NCBI RefSeq assembly: GCF_014697475.1 | Contig: NZ_JACJRV010000006.1 | Coordinates: 161,112 to 225,111, forward strand | Origin: Nostoc sp. FACHB-152 | GTDB taxonomy: Bacteria > Cyanobacteriota > Cyanobacteriia > Cyanobacteriales > Nostocaceae | Length of the DNA stretch: 64,000 nt | Direction: 5' to 3' | Position numbers and translations under genes: made by a program | In this document: one piece after another, positions 38,498 through 47,518 of the stretch | Layout: each line of letters starts with the position of its first letter | Position numbering within the stretch: the first letter of the stretch is position 1 | The notes under the pieces: model-generated | Told to the model about the DNA's origin: nothing | The model's input: only the letters and a program-made list of their open reading frames with translations | Databases searched by the model: none

Positions 38498-40732
38498 ATG
38501 TCCCATCCACTTTACGTTGCCTTTATCTGGCATCAACATCAGCCGCTGTACAAGTCTCCTGGCAGCGGCGTTTCAGTTTCATCCAGTCAGCATTACCGCT
38601 TACCTTGGGTGCGCTTACATGGCACTAAAGATTATTTAGATTTAATATTAATTCTTGAAAAGTATCCAAAATTACACCAAACGGTGAATTTGGTACCATC
38701 TTTGATATTGCAACTAGAAGATTACATTGCTGGTACTGCTTTTGACCCTTATTTAACAGCTAGCTTGACTCCAGTTGAGCAATTAACGCCGCAACAGCGA
38801 GAATTTATTGTCCAGCACTTTTTTGATGCTAATCACCACACCCTGATTGATCCTCACCCCCGCTATGGTCAGTTGTATCAGCAACGCCAAGAAAAAGGGC
38901 AAGCTTGGTGTTTAACAAATTGGGATTTACAAGATTACAGTGATTTGCTGGCTTGGCATAACTTAGCCTGGATTGACCCTATATTTTGGGATGACCCAGA
39001 AATTGCCGCTTGGTTAAAGCAAGGGCGAAATTTTACTTTAAGCGATCGCCAGCGTATTTACTCCAAACAGCGAGAAATCTTAAGCCGCATCATTCCCCAA
39101 CACCGGAAAATGCAGCAAACAGGGCAATTAGAAGTGACTACCACGCCCTACACTCACCCAATTATGCCTTTGCTGGCTGATACCAACTCCGGTCGGGTGG
39201 CTGTGCCAAATATGACTTTGCCCAAGCATCGGTTTCAGTGGGCAGAAGATATTCCCCGCCACTTACGAAAAGCTTGGGATTTATATAAAGACCGCTTTGA
39301 GCAAGACCCACGGGGTTTATGGCCTTCCGAACAATCCGTAAGTCCGGCAACTTTACCATACATTGTTAAACAAGGTTTTCAGTGGATTTGCTCAGACGAG
39401 GCTGTATTAGGGTGGACATTAAAACACTTCTTCCACCGAGATGGGGCAGGGAACGTCCAGCAGCCAGAATTGCTGTATCGACCTTATCGCTTGACAACCC
39501 CAGCCGGCGATTTGTCAATTGTCTTCCGTGACCACCGATTGTCAGATTTAATTGGTTTTACCTACGGGTCAATGCCTGCTAAACAAGCCGCAGCTGACTT
39601 GGTGGGACACCTACAAGCGATCGCCAAAATGCAAAGAGAACGCCCCAGCGAACAACCTTGGTTAGTCACCATCGCCTTAGATGGCGAAAATTGCTGGGAA
39701 TTTTATCCCCAAGACGGCAAACTCTTCCTCGAAGCTTTATATCAAAGTTTAAGTAACGAACCACACCTCAAACTGGTCACTGTCTCGGAGTTTCTCGAAC
39801 AATTCCCGGCTACAGCCACGATTCCTGGCGAACAGCTGCATAGCGGTTCTTGGGTAGATGGCAGCTTTACCACGTGGATAGGCGACCCCGCCAAAAATCG
39901 CGCTTGGGACTATCTCACCCAAGCCAGGGAAATGCTAGCTAGTCATCCTGAAGCCACAGAAGAGAACAACCCAGAAGCCTGGGAAGCTTTGTATGCTGCC
40001 GAAGGTTCCGACTGGTTTTGGTGGTTTGGTGAAGGACATTCTTCTAATCAAGATGCGATCTTCGACCAATTATTTAGGGAACATTTGTATGGCATTTATA
40101 AAGCCTTAAATGAACCCATCCCGCCTTACCTCAAACAACCAGTAGAGGCGCATGAAGTCCGGGGAAGTCATGTGCCGCAAAGTTTTATTCATCCAATTAT
40201 TGATGGCAGAGGTGATGAACAAGACTGGGATAAAGCTGGGCGGATAGAAGTCGGTGGTGCTAGAGGCACAATGCACAACAGTAGTATTGTGCAAAGAGTT
40301 TGGTACGGAGTAGATCACCTAAATTTTTATTTACGGATGGACTTTAAAAGTGGTACTGTGCCAGGACGCGATTTACCACCAGAATTAAATTTGCTGTGGT
40401 TCTATCCTGACAAGACAATGCACAATAGCCCAATTCCCTTGGCGGATGTGCCAGATCAAGCACCAGTCAATTATTTGTACCATCACCAACTAGAAATTAA
40501 TTTGCTGACGCAATCGGTGCAGTTTCGGGAAGCCGCAGATCATTATCAATGGCATCCCCGATTTAGCCGCGCCAAAGTCGCTTTAGACAATTGTTTAGAG
40601 TTATCCGTACCTTGGGCAGACTTGCAAGTTCCGCCTGATTATCCCTTACGCTTGGTTTTGGTGTTAGCTGATGAAGGTCGATTCTGTAATTATTTACCAG
40701 AAAATGCCTTGATTCCGATTGAAGTACCTTAG
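38498..40732 (+). CDS. glycoside hydrolase family 57 (amylopullulanase/glucanotransferase-type)
   Basis: 744 residues. GH57 motifs in order: FIWHQHQPLY (motif 1, residues 9-18), nucleophile-region GLWPSEQSVS (~274-283), FRDHRLSDLIGF (motif with conserved Asp/His), and LDGENCWEFY (motif 4). The C-terminal ~170 residues (HPIIDGRGDEQDWDKAGRIE, then YGVDHLNFYLRMDF) form a beta domain seen in the long cyanobacterial and archaeal GH57 subgroup. The family acts on alpha-1,4 or alpha-1,6 glucans inside the cell; exact specificity is uncertain. With glgX, treYZS and the GT4 gene it points to active glucan metabolism, although it is about 25 kb away. A terminator-like stem follows. Confidence 0.9.
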   Translation: MSHPLYVAFIWHQHQPLYKSPGSGVSVSSSQHYRLPWVRLHGTKDYLDLILILEKYPKLHQTVNLVPSLILQLEDYIAGTAFDPYLTASLTPVEQLTPQQREFIVQHFFDANHHTLIDPHPRYGQLYQQRQEKGQAWCLTNWDLQDYSDLLAWHNLAWIDPIFWDDPEIAAWLKQGRNFTLSDRQRIYSKQREILSRIIPQHRKMQQTGQLEVTTTPYTHPIMPLLADTNSGRVAVPNMTLPKHRFQWAEDIPRHLRKAWDLYKDRFEQDPRGLWPSEQSVSPATLPYIVKQGFQWICSDEAVLGWTLKHFFHRDGAGNVQQPELLYRPYRLTTPAGDLSIVFRDHRLSDLIGFTYGSMPAKQAAADLVGHLQAIAKMQRERPSEQPWLVTIALDGENCWEFYPQDGKLFLEALYQSLSNEPHLKLVTVSEFLEQFPATATIPGEQLHSGSWVDGSFTTWIGDPAKNRAWDYLTQAREMLASHPEATEENNPEAWEALYAAEGSDWFWWFGEGHSSNQDAIFDQLFREHLYGIYKALNEPIPPYLKQPVEAHEVRGSHVPQSFIHPIIDGRGDEQDWDKAGRIEVGGARGTMHNSSIVQRVWYGVDHLNFYLRMDFKSGTVPGRDLPPELNLLWFYPDKTMHNSPIPLADVPDQAPVNYLYHHQLEINLLTQSVQFREAADHYQWHPRFSRAKVALDNCLELSVPWADLQVPPDYPLRLVLVLADEGRFCNYLPENALIPIEVP

Positions 40733-40770
40733 GAAGGTATGAAGTCTAAAGTGTGAAGTGTGAAGTGTAA

Positions 40771-40816
40771 GGTATGAAGTTTTTCAACTTTAGCTTTCAT
40801 ACTTCATACTTTTTTA
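40771..40816 (+). terminator. terminator-like hairpin after the GH57 gene
   Basis: GGTATGAAGT (40771-40780) can pair with ACTTCATACT (40801-40810), one G-T pair, followed directly by TTTTT. It lies about 40 bp after the stop and is made from GAAGTGT-type short repeats. The rest of the 259-bp gap to the kinase gene shows nothing else. Confidence 0.55.
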
Positions 40817-40991
40817 GCAGCAATCTAGGTAATCCAGATAAATCAATGACAAAAACAATAAATTTTTGATTTTAATTTAAGCATAAGTTTTTGAAATAGA
40901 TTAGGATTTCGCAAAGTTCCCGTAATGCTACTGGCAAAAAAATATTTTTACAGTTAAATTGGAGACGACAAAAAGTAGCTGTCTTTGAACC

Positions 40992-42077
40992 ATGAATCGC
41001 TTTCCTGAAAAAACTACCGATTTTCAAAACGATTATAGTTTACAGCAGAATCAACTGAGTCAGTTGTGCGGTTCTCGGCAGCTATTTCGCGATCGCTATC
41101 TCATCCTGCGAATTTTAGGGAGAGGTGGTTTTGGCATTACCTTTTTAGCCAGAAATGCCTTATTACCCGGACATCCTTTGTGTGTTATTAAACAGCTTTG
41201 TCCAAAAACAACTAGTAGCAAAAGTTGGCAAAAAGCTTGTCAGCGTTTTGAACAAGAAGCAAAAATGCTGGCGCAACTCGGTAGCCATTCCCAAGTTCCC
41301 ATGCTTTTAGACTATTTTGAAAGGAACGGGGAATTTTATTTAGTGCAAGAATATGTGCGCGGCTATACCTTGGCACAGGATGTGAAAAAAAACGGCACTA
41401 AAACCGAAGCGGAAGTTAAACAGTTTTTGCGAGAAATTCTACCAATATTACAATACATACATCAAAATCACGTCATACATCGAGATATAAAACCGCAAAA
41501 TTTGTTGCGCTGTGAAGATGATCAGCGATTGGTAATGATAGATTTTGGTGCAGTTAAAGAGAAATTAGCTGATATTGCAGAAGAGGGTCATAAAACTGCA
41601 ACTACTCATTTTGTTGGAACAATGGGGTTTGCACCTCCAGAACAGTTTGCCCTGCGTCCAGTTTACGCCAGTGATATTTATGCAGTGGGGATGACTTGTC
41701 TTTATCTGTTAACTGGTAAGGGGCCTTTAGATTTTGGACAAGACAGTGCAGGTGACGTATGTTGGCAAAAAGAAGTTAATGTTAGTGATAGCTTTGCCAA
41801 AGTCTTAGGAAATATGGTGAAGTTTTCTTTAGGCGATCGCTTCAAAACAACGGATGATGTGATTAAAGCTTTGGGTAGAGAACATAATTTACCAAATTTA
41901 ACTAACTGTTTAACCACTAAACCGCTAAGAAGCAGCCAACAACCACCAAAAGAAGAACCTCCAGAATATATATCACCCACAGCCAGAACTGCGATCGCGA
42001 TTCGAGAATGGAAAGCTAAACTCAACAACAAGCAGTCAAACCGTCATAGTGGTTACTTAACTTCACTATCAAATTAA
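40992..42077 (+). CDS. serine/threonine protein kinase
   Basis: 361 residues. Hanks-type kinase: Gly loop LGRGGFGIT (43-51), ATP Lys67 in VIKQL, catalytic loop VIHRDIKPQN (Asp165), metal Asp184 in IDFGAVK, and APPEQFA substrate loop. The N-terminal 35 residues contain one Cys (QLCGSRQLF) that could be the remains of the zinc-ribbon start common in this cyanobacterial group. The C-terminal ~70 residues are low-complexity and polar; no membrane segment or sensor domain. It lies upstream of the kinase-WD40 gene on the same strand, separated by 580 bp with repeats and an inserted element. Confidence 0.94.
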   Translation: MNRFPEKTTDFQNDYSLQQNQLSQLCGSRQLFRDRYLILRILGRGGFGITFLARNALLPGHPLCVIKQLCPKTTSSKSWQKACQRFEQEAKMLAQLGSHSQVPMLLDYFERNGEFYLVQEYVRGYTLAQDVKKNGTKTEAEVKQFLREILPILQYIHQNHVIHRDIKPQNLLRCEDDQRLVMIDFGAVKEKLADIAEEGHKTATTHFVGTMGFAPPEQFALRPVYASDIYAVGMTCLYLLTGKGPLDFGQDSAGDVCWQKEVNVSDSFAKVLGNMVKFSLGDRFKTTDDVIKALGREHNLPNLTNCLTTKPLRSSQQPPKEEPPEYISPTARTAIAIREWKAKLNNKQSNRHSGYLTSLSN

Positions 42078-42102
42078 GTAGCTCAACCTGGAAACCTGCA
42101 AA

Positions 42103-42193
42103 ATGGAGGGTGTGTTATGCCGTAGGCTAACGCACCTTATAACCTATAACAAGATTATGCGGTGCGTTGCGCTACACGACAATGCACCCTACT
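42103..42193. repeat. GTGTTA / TAACGCACC dispersed repeat, copy 3
   Basis: GGTGTGTTATGCC, GGCTAACGCACC, then GTGCGTTGCGCTACACGAC and GCACCCTAC, in the same order as at 18061-18147. It starts 25 bp after the kinase stop. Confidence 0.6.
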
Positions 42194-42391
42194 AACTAAT
42201 TGAAATTCTATTGCTTAAAAGTATGAATTTTGACAATGTATAACTTAAAGTTTTTTGCAGGAATATATCAGGAAATCTACTAAAATCTGAGGTTTTAAAA
42301 TATTTTTACTGAGATTCATATATAATCGAGAAAATTAAAATAAGGACTCTCGTAGTTTTCCTGAGCTTTGGAAAACTCATTAGCATTTACC

Positions 42392-42515
42392 TAATACTGT
42401 TCGGTTAAGCATTTTTAACTTGTAATATGGTTTTGGGAAAAGGTTAAAGGGTAAGGGTTAAAGGTTTTCTTCTACTTTTTCCCCTTCCCCTTTCCCCCTT
42501 AACCGAAAGGTATTG
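42392..42515. mobile_element. inverted-repeat element with 10-bp target duplication
   Basis: Ends AATACTGTTCGGTTAAG (42393-42409) and the complement of 42498-42514, AATACCTTTCGGTTAAG, agree at 15 of 17 positions. Both sides carry the identical AGCATTTACC (42382-42391 and 42516-42525), as expected of a target-site duplication. The ~124-bp interior is a purine tract followed by a pyrimidine tract that can fold back; it encodes nothing. It is therefore a non-autonomous transposable element (MITE) of a different end type from those at 30308 and 38219. Confidence 0.8.
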
Positions 42516-42533
42516 AGCATTTACCACAATTAA

Positions 42534-42650
42534 CTAGATAAATAATTCCCCAGTCCCAACACCAGCGTTATCTACCATATATCCGCGAGAGCCAATTTTA
42601 TTACGGGAAATTTCGGGGTTCGCTTCATATAAATATTTACGCAGTCGCGC
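42534..42650 (-). pseudogene. 3'-end relic of an unidentified gene
   Basis: Between an in-frame TGA and a TAG, 37-38 codons on the minus strand read ARLRKYLYEANPEISRNKIG followed by SRGYMVDNAGVGTGELFI. The regular helix then loop-strand character and acidic/basic balance are protein-like, unlike the surrounding DNA, and look like the C-terminal winged-helix or DNA-binding end of a larger protein. Nothing continues upstream: the relic abuts the start of the kinase-WD40 gene (42658) on the other strand. The family is not identified. Confidence 0.4.
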
Positions 42651-42657
42651 CTGTCAG

Positions 42658-44703
42658 ATGATGATCTGCTGCTTAAATCCCGATTGCCCAAATCCCCTAA
42701 ATCCCAAAGGAAAGAAGTCTTGCCAAACTTGTGGTACTCCTTTAGTTCCACTGTTAAGAAATCGCTTCCGTGTGATTCGGGTGCTTTCCGATGAGGGGGG
42801 ATTCGGCAGAACCTATTTATCAGAGGATACAGATAAACTCAATGAACTTTGTGTAATCAAACAATTAGCACCAAAATTCCAAGGAACTTGGTCACAAAAA
42901 AAGGCAATGGAATTATTTGCTGAAGAGGCGAAGCGATTACAAGAGTTGGGCGAACATCCCCAAATTCCGACACTCATCGCTTACTTTGAGCAAGATAACT
43001 GTTTATATTTGGTGCAACAATTTATTAATGGACAAAATTTATTAAAGGAGTTACAGCAGCGCAAAGCCTATAAACCTAACGAAATTCAAGCTATTTTACT
43101 GGATTTATTGCCTGTTCTTAAATTTATTCACGATCGCGGTGTCATTCACCGAGACATTAAACCAGAAAACTTGATTCGCTGTCGTTATGATGGACGATTA
43201 AGCTTAATCGATTTTGGTTCTTCTAAGCAATTAACCGAAAAAGTTAAAAATAAAAGTGGCACATCTATTGGTTCTCATGGTTACTCACCACTAGAACAAA
43301 TCAGAGACGGTAAGGCTTTCCCCGCTAGCGATTTGTTCAGTTTGGGTGCTACCTGTTTCCATCTCCTCACAGGAACGTCTCCTTTTCAATTGTGGATGGA
43401 ATATGGCTACGGCTGGGCGAATAATTGGCGACAATATTTGCGTAGTCCTTTAAGTCCAGAATTTGATTGCGTGATGCATAAGCTTTTGCAAAAAGACTTA
43501 AGTCAACGCTATCAATCAGCCGATGAAGTTATCAAAGACTTGCTTCCTAAACAGCAACTCGCCTTACCACCTGCTGGCAAAACTTCGGGAAAGTTACCTG
43601 TAACGCCAACAAAAACTTTGCCATTTGGCTATGTCTTGGTGAAAGGTTTAATCTTAACTTCTGCTTTGATTTTATTATTTGGATTTAGCGATTCTTGGTA
43701 TCAACAATATCATCGGATTCAAACTAGTTTGTTATCGAGGTTGAAGCAGCCAAATCATAATTCTGATCAAGGTGAAGCGGTTTTTAGTCAGCAACTTAAT
43801 CAGCCAGTAGGAGATATTTCTTTAGTTGACAACCTCAAAGTTCATACAAAATCGGTTGTATCTGTTGTGATTAGTCCTGATGGTCAGACAATTGCTAGTA
43901 GCGGCGAAGGTGAGCGGATTATTAAAGTTTGGAATCTGATCACCCGAAAAGAAATATTCACTCTTAATGGACATTCTCAAAAAGTAAATGCTATAGCTAT
44001 CAGTCCCAATGGCAAAATCTTAGTCAGTGGTAGTGATGATAAAACTATTAAGGTCTGGAATCTGACAACAGGTAAAATTATTCGCAAATTAGAGGGACAT
44101 AGTGATTCTGTTCAAGCACTAGCTATTAGTCCGAATGGCAAAATTTTGGTGAGTGGTAGCGATGACAACACTATCAAAGTCTGGAATTTAGCAACAGGGA
44201 AATTAATACGGACGCTGATTGGACATAAATTTTGGGTGCGATCGCTTGCTATCAGTTCCGATGGGCGTAACTTAGCAAGTGGCAGTTTTGACAAGACGAT
44301 CAAACTTTGGAATCTCAACCAAAACGCCCCAGCCCGAACCCTCACCGGAAATAGAAATACAATTACATCAGTAGCTTTTAGTCCAGATAATACAACCTTA
44401 GCTAGTACTAGCCGCGATCGCTCGATCAAACTTTGGGATGTCGCTTCCGGAGAAGTCATCCGCACTTTAACCGGACATACTAACACCGTTACTTGTGTCG
44501 CTTTTAGCCCAGATGGTATGACTCTAGTTAGTGCCAGCCGCGATCGTACCATCAAACTTTGGAATTTAGCTACTGGTGAAGTCATCCACACATTAGAGGG
44601 ACATCAAAATACGGTGACATCTGTTGCCTTCACTCCTGATGGTAAAACTATTGTTAGTGGTAGCGAAGACAATACTATTAAGGTTTGGCGAGTGTCTCAG
44701 TAA
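42658..44703 (+). CDS. zinc-ribbon Ser/Thr kinase with transmembrane segment and seven WD40 repeats
   Basis: 681 residues. Zinc ribbon C4/C5-x-C10 and C22-x-x-C25 (LNPDCPNP, SCQTCGT); kinase domain 35-295 with Lys68 (VIKQL), IHRDIKPEN (Asp166) and IDFGSSK (Asp185); one membrane segment (~322-343, FGYVLVKGLILTSALILLFG); then WD40 repeats from about residue 395 to the end. I count seven units ending in IKVWN or IKLWN, enough for one complete propeller. By topology the kinase would be cytoplasmic and the propeller on the other side. The second Gly-loop Gly is partly altered (SDEGGFGRT). Such Pkn-WD40 proteins are abundant in Nostocales; the partner is unknown. The region faces the CHAT gene (44787, minus). 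Confidence 0.93.
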   Translation: MMICCLNPDCPNPLNPKGKKSCQTCGTPLVPLLRNRFRVIRVLSDEGGFGRTYLSEDTDKLNELCVIKQLAPKFQGTWSQKKAMELFAEEAKRLQELGEHPQIPTLIAYFEQDNCLYLVQQFINGQNLLKELQQRKAYKPNEIQAILLDLLPVLKFIHDRGVIHRDIKPENLIRCRYDGRLSLIDFGSSKQLTEKVKNKSGTSIGSHGYSPLEQIRDGKAFPASDLFSLGATCFHLLTGTSPFQLWMEYGYGWANNWRQYLRSPLSPEFDCVMHKLLQKDLSQRYQSADEVIKDLLPKQQLALPPAGKTSGKLPVTPTKTLPFGYVLVKGLILTSALILLFGFSDSWYQQYHRIQTSLLSRLKQPNHNSDQGEAVFSQQLNQPVGDISLVDNLKVHTKSVVSVVISPDGQTIASSGEGERIIKVWNLITRKEIFTLNGHSQKVNAIAISPNGKILVSGSDDKTIKVWNLTTGKIIRKLEGHSDSVQALAISPNGKILVSGSDDNTIKVWNLATGKLIRTLIGHKFWVRSLAISSDGRNLASGSFDKTIKLWNLNQNAPARTLTGNRNTITSVAFSPDNTTLASTSRDRSIKLWDVASGEVIRTLTGHTNTVTCVAFSPDGMTLVSASRDRTIKLWNLATGEVIHTLEGHQNTVTSVAFTPDGKTIVSGSEDNTIKVWRVSQ

Positions 44704-44786
44704 CAAGTGCTGAGTTAATAGTCATTTGTTATTAGTTCTCTCCTCTACACCCTTAAGCCTCTAATCTCTAGCCCCTAGACCCTTTT

Positions 44787-47378
44787 CTACAACCAATTGC
44801 CAATCAACACATAAGCAGCCCAAAAGCTGGGTGCTTTGAAATTAGGATGTTTTAGCATGGCGAGTTGAGCATGACGAAGAGCTTGTGCTTTACTAATGTT
44901 GCCCTTTTTCAGTTGTTGATAAAAGTCACCAACAAACAAAGCTGTTGATTCGTCATCAATTTGCCACAAAGAAGCCAACGTACTCCTAGCACCAGCGCGA
45001 ATTGCTGTACCAGCAAGTCCCAAAGCAGCGCGGTTATCCCCCATTGCTGTTTGACAGGCACTTAAAACTAAAAGTTCAACTGCTTGTTGTTGTTTTGCAT
45101 CTCGACTTCGTAGTAGGCTATCAAATTGCTTGACATGAATTGGCCCATCGGCAGCCAAAATAAAAGTTTGATCAGCATTAGAACTAAACTGGCCGTGAGT
45201 AGCTAAATGCAATACATTGAAAGGAACAGTGTTTACCTCTGCTTCTAATGCTTGGCGGGTGAATTGTTGATCTAGGAGATTGGTTGTGGAGACTCCAGCC
45301 TGGGCAATGTAGTTAACTTCAGATTTAATTGCCGGTAAAGGAGCGAAGTTAGAAAATCCTAGCGGTGGCTCAGATAATCCCGCAATTAAACCTTTAAGCT
45401 GCTGTTTGACTAAAGGTTGAGGATTTTGTAATTGTAAACTGACACTTAAGGCGATCGCATATTTTTCTATTAAGTATTTTTCCCCATCATAAAGCGATGC
45501 CATTGGTATATTACGTAATACTCCATCTAGTACAAATACTAAGGTATCAACTTTACTAGCTGATAACTGAGACTCAATAGGTTTGAGTAGCCAATTGTAA
45601 ATTGTTTGAGATTGGGTTCGGATAGCTTTAGTAGCACTTGGACTCACCAAAGCTGTACGGAGATTGGCAACAACTTTTTCCACTTCTCCTTGGGCAATAT
45701 TAGTGCTGTAATTCTGTAGTTTTTGATGGGGTAGTTTGACGATTACCTGGAGTTGTTGCGGGAGAATAATCGGATAAAATACCGCCGTATTGGGATTTTC
45801 CTGATCTACAATTTGATCGAGGGCTACACTCTGACCTTGCAAACAAGCTTCTTGAAAGAAGTTATCTAATTCTGCTAATTGCAAAGCTTCGATTCGCTGA
45901 CGTACCTTATCTAAAATTTTGTCATTTGTTTGAGATTGCAGCAGTAATTGAACTGATTCCCGATAGACAGGTTCAACACTATCTCGAAAGTTAAATTGTA
46001 CGTCTTGATTAATTGCCGCTAAGTCACTACGGAGATACTTTAGAGTATCTACAGCCGCATCATAAGCTGCGATCGCACCTGGAAGTTGTTTTTGCTGCCA
46101 AAGTAATCTGCCTAATTGCCACTGTAAGCGATAAGCAAGATCTGGTGTATTGCTAGCTTGTCCTAAAGTTAAGCCTTTTTGCGTTAGTCTTTGTGCGTCT
46201 GACCATTGTTTAGTTTGTTCGTACAAATGACCTAAGCTTAAAAGCGCATAAGCTTCGGCACGCTGATCACCTAATTTGCGAGATTGGTTAACAGCATTAG
46301 CTAGGAGTTGAGCAATTTGAGGATTGGTGATGGAAGATTGAGAGTTAATCCCTATTTGGATTAAGCTTTGGGCAAAATTAATCTGAGCATAAATAGCAGC
46401 GCGACTAACAGGAAGTTGATTAAGTTGGGATTGAATCGCAGGTAATAAATTTTGGACTTGTGCTAATTGTTTAACTTCAACTAGGAGGCTGAGGTAATTA
46501 AGTTGTGCTTGGACTTTGGCTAAAGGTGAGGGCGATAGTTGAATTGCTTGTTGATAATATGCGATCGCTTGTTGTGTTTGCTGTTGTTTACGCGCATTAT
46601 TCGCTAAACTCAAAACACTGGCTGCCATCTCAGCCGGGGATTTTAGATTTTCAGCAATCTGCCGACTCTGTTGAAGAACATTCTGAGATTGACGTAAATT
46701 GCCTGATATTAACAGTGCATCACCCAGCGATCGCAATCCTACGGCTTTTTCTAGAGAATCTGGTTGCGATTGTAACTGCTGCTGTACTGCTTCTAACATT
46801 TGGACTGCACGGCGATAAAAGCCTTGAGTTCGCCACGCCTGGGCTTGATTAATTTGCGATCGCACCACACCACTGGGATTTTTGGCTTGCTGATAAATCG
46901 CTGCTGCTTGCTGCCATGTTGTCAAAGCTGCCTCAGGCTTACCCATTGCTAGTTGCAGACGACCTTTAATTAAAAGCGATTGTGCGAATACTGGCTCCTT
47001 TTGGTTGCTTTTAAGTAATTTTAAGCTCTCATCAATTGCTTGCTGCGCCTCTGCCCATGCGCCTAATTGCTGGTAAGCAAGTGATAAATTGCTGAGAGTG
47101 GTAGCTAATTTTAGTTCATCTTTCTGTTGCCGATATTCCTGGGCTGCTTGTTGCAGGACTTTTACAGCTTCAGCAAAACGCCCGCCATCATAAAGCATTT
47201 TGCCTTGTTGCAGGGGCGAAGTAATAGTTGAGGATAAAGTCGGGTGAGGCAATAAAGCCAACACAGGCGAACCTAGTACACACAACAGCCCAATCAGGAA
47301 AGACAAAAATAAGCGTAAAATCCTGCTAATTTTAAGATGATTTGACCCAAAATCTCTAGTTGAGGTCTTAAATGGCAT
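44787..47378 (-). CDS. TPR-CHAT domain caspase-like protein
   Basis: 863 residues. An N-terminal hydrophobic segment (~18-42, LRLFLSFLIGLLCVLGSPVL) acts as signal or anchor. Residues ~55-480 are TPR-type helical repeats (GRFAEAVKVLQQAAQEYRQQ, YQQAIQLSPSP and many others). The C-terminal CHAT domain (~560-863) has the clan CD dyad: His728 in HLATHGQFS and Cys775 in LVLSACQTAMGD, plus SLWQIDDESTALFV. CHAT proteases cleave target proteins in bacterial defence or cell-death pathways; in cyanobacteria most targets are unknown. It converges with the kinase-WD40 gene, 83 bp apart. Confidence 0.93.
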   Translation of the reverse strand: MPFKTSTRDFGSNHLKISRILRLFLSFLIGLLCVLGSPVLALLPHPTLSSTITSPLQQGKMLYDGGRFAEAVKVLQQAAQEYRQQKDELKLATTLSNLSLAYQQLGAWAEAQQAIDESLKLLKSNQKEPVFAQSLLIKGRLQLAMGKPEAALTTWQQAAAIYQQAKNPSGVVRSQINQAQAWRTQGFYRRAVQMLEAVQQQLQSQPDSLEKAVGLRSLGDALLISGNLRQSQNVLQQSRQIAENLKSPAEMAASVLSLANNARKQQQTQQAIAYYQQAIQLSPSPLAKVQAQLNYLSLLVEVKQLAQVQNLLPAIQSQLNQLPVSRAAIYAQINFAQSLIQIGINSQSSITNPQIAQLLANAVNQSRKLGDQRAEAYALLSLGHLYEQTKQWSDAQRLTQKGLTLGQASNTPDLAYRLQWQLGRLLWQQKQLPGAIAAYDAAVDTLKYLRSDLAAINQDVQFNFRDSVEPVYRESVQLLLQSQTNDKILDKVRQRIEALQLAELDNFFQEACLQGQSVALDQIVDQENPNTAVFYPIILPQQLQVIVKLPHQKLQNYSTNIAQGEVEKVVANLRTALVSPSATKAIRTQSQTIYNWLLKPIESQLSASKVDTLVFVLDGVLRNIPMASLYDGEKYLIEKYAIALSVSLQLQNPQPLVKQQLKGLIAGLSEPPLGFSNFAPLPAIKSEVNYIAQAGVSTTNLLDQQFTRQALEAEVNTVPFNVLHLATHGQFSSNADQTFILAADGPIHVKQFDSLLRSRDAKQQQAVELLVLSACQTAMGDNRAALGLAGTAIRAGARSTLASLWQIDDESTALFVGDFYQQLKKGNISKAQALRHAQLAMLKHPNFKAPSFWAAYVLIGNWL

Positions 47379-47518
47379 GGCAAGAGGTAGATGATAGATG
47401 CAATAAATAAAATAATTTCACCAGTGGCTTCGACAATTTTATATGGTTTGTTGCAGTGACTTTCCCAGAGTTACAGCCTAGAACTTTAATAAGAATAGAA
47501 ATTTAAGTAAAAGGATAG

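Noticed and set aside
43960..44700. CRISPR-like or tandem DNA repeat
   Set aside because: The ~126-base periodicity is coding WD40 repeats, not a spacer-repeat array.
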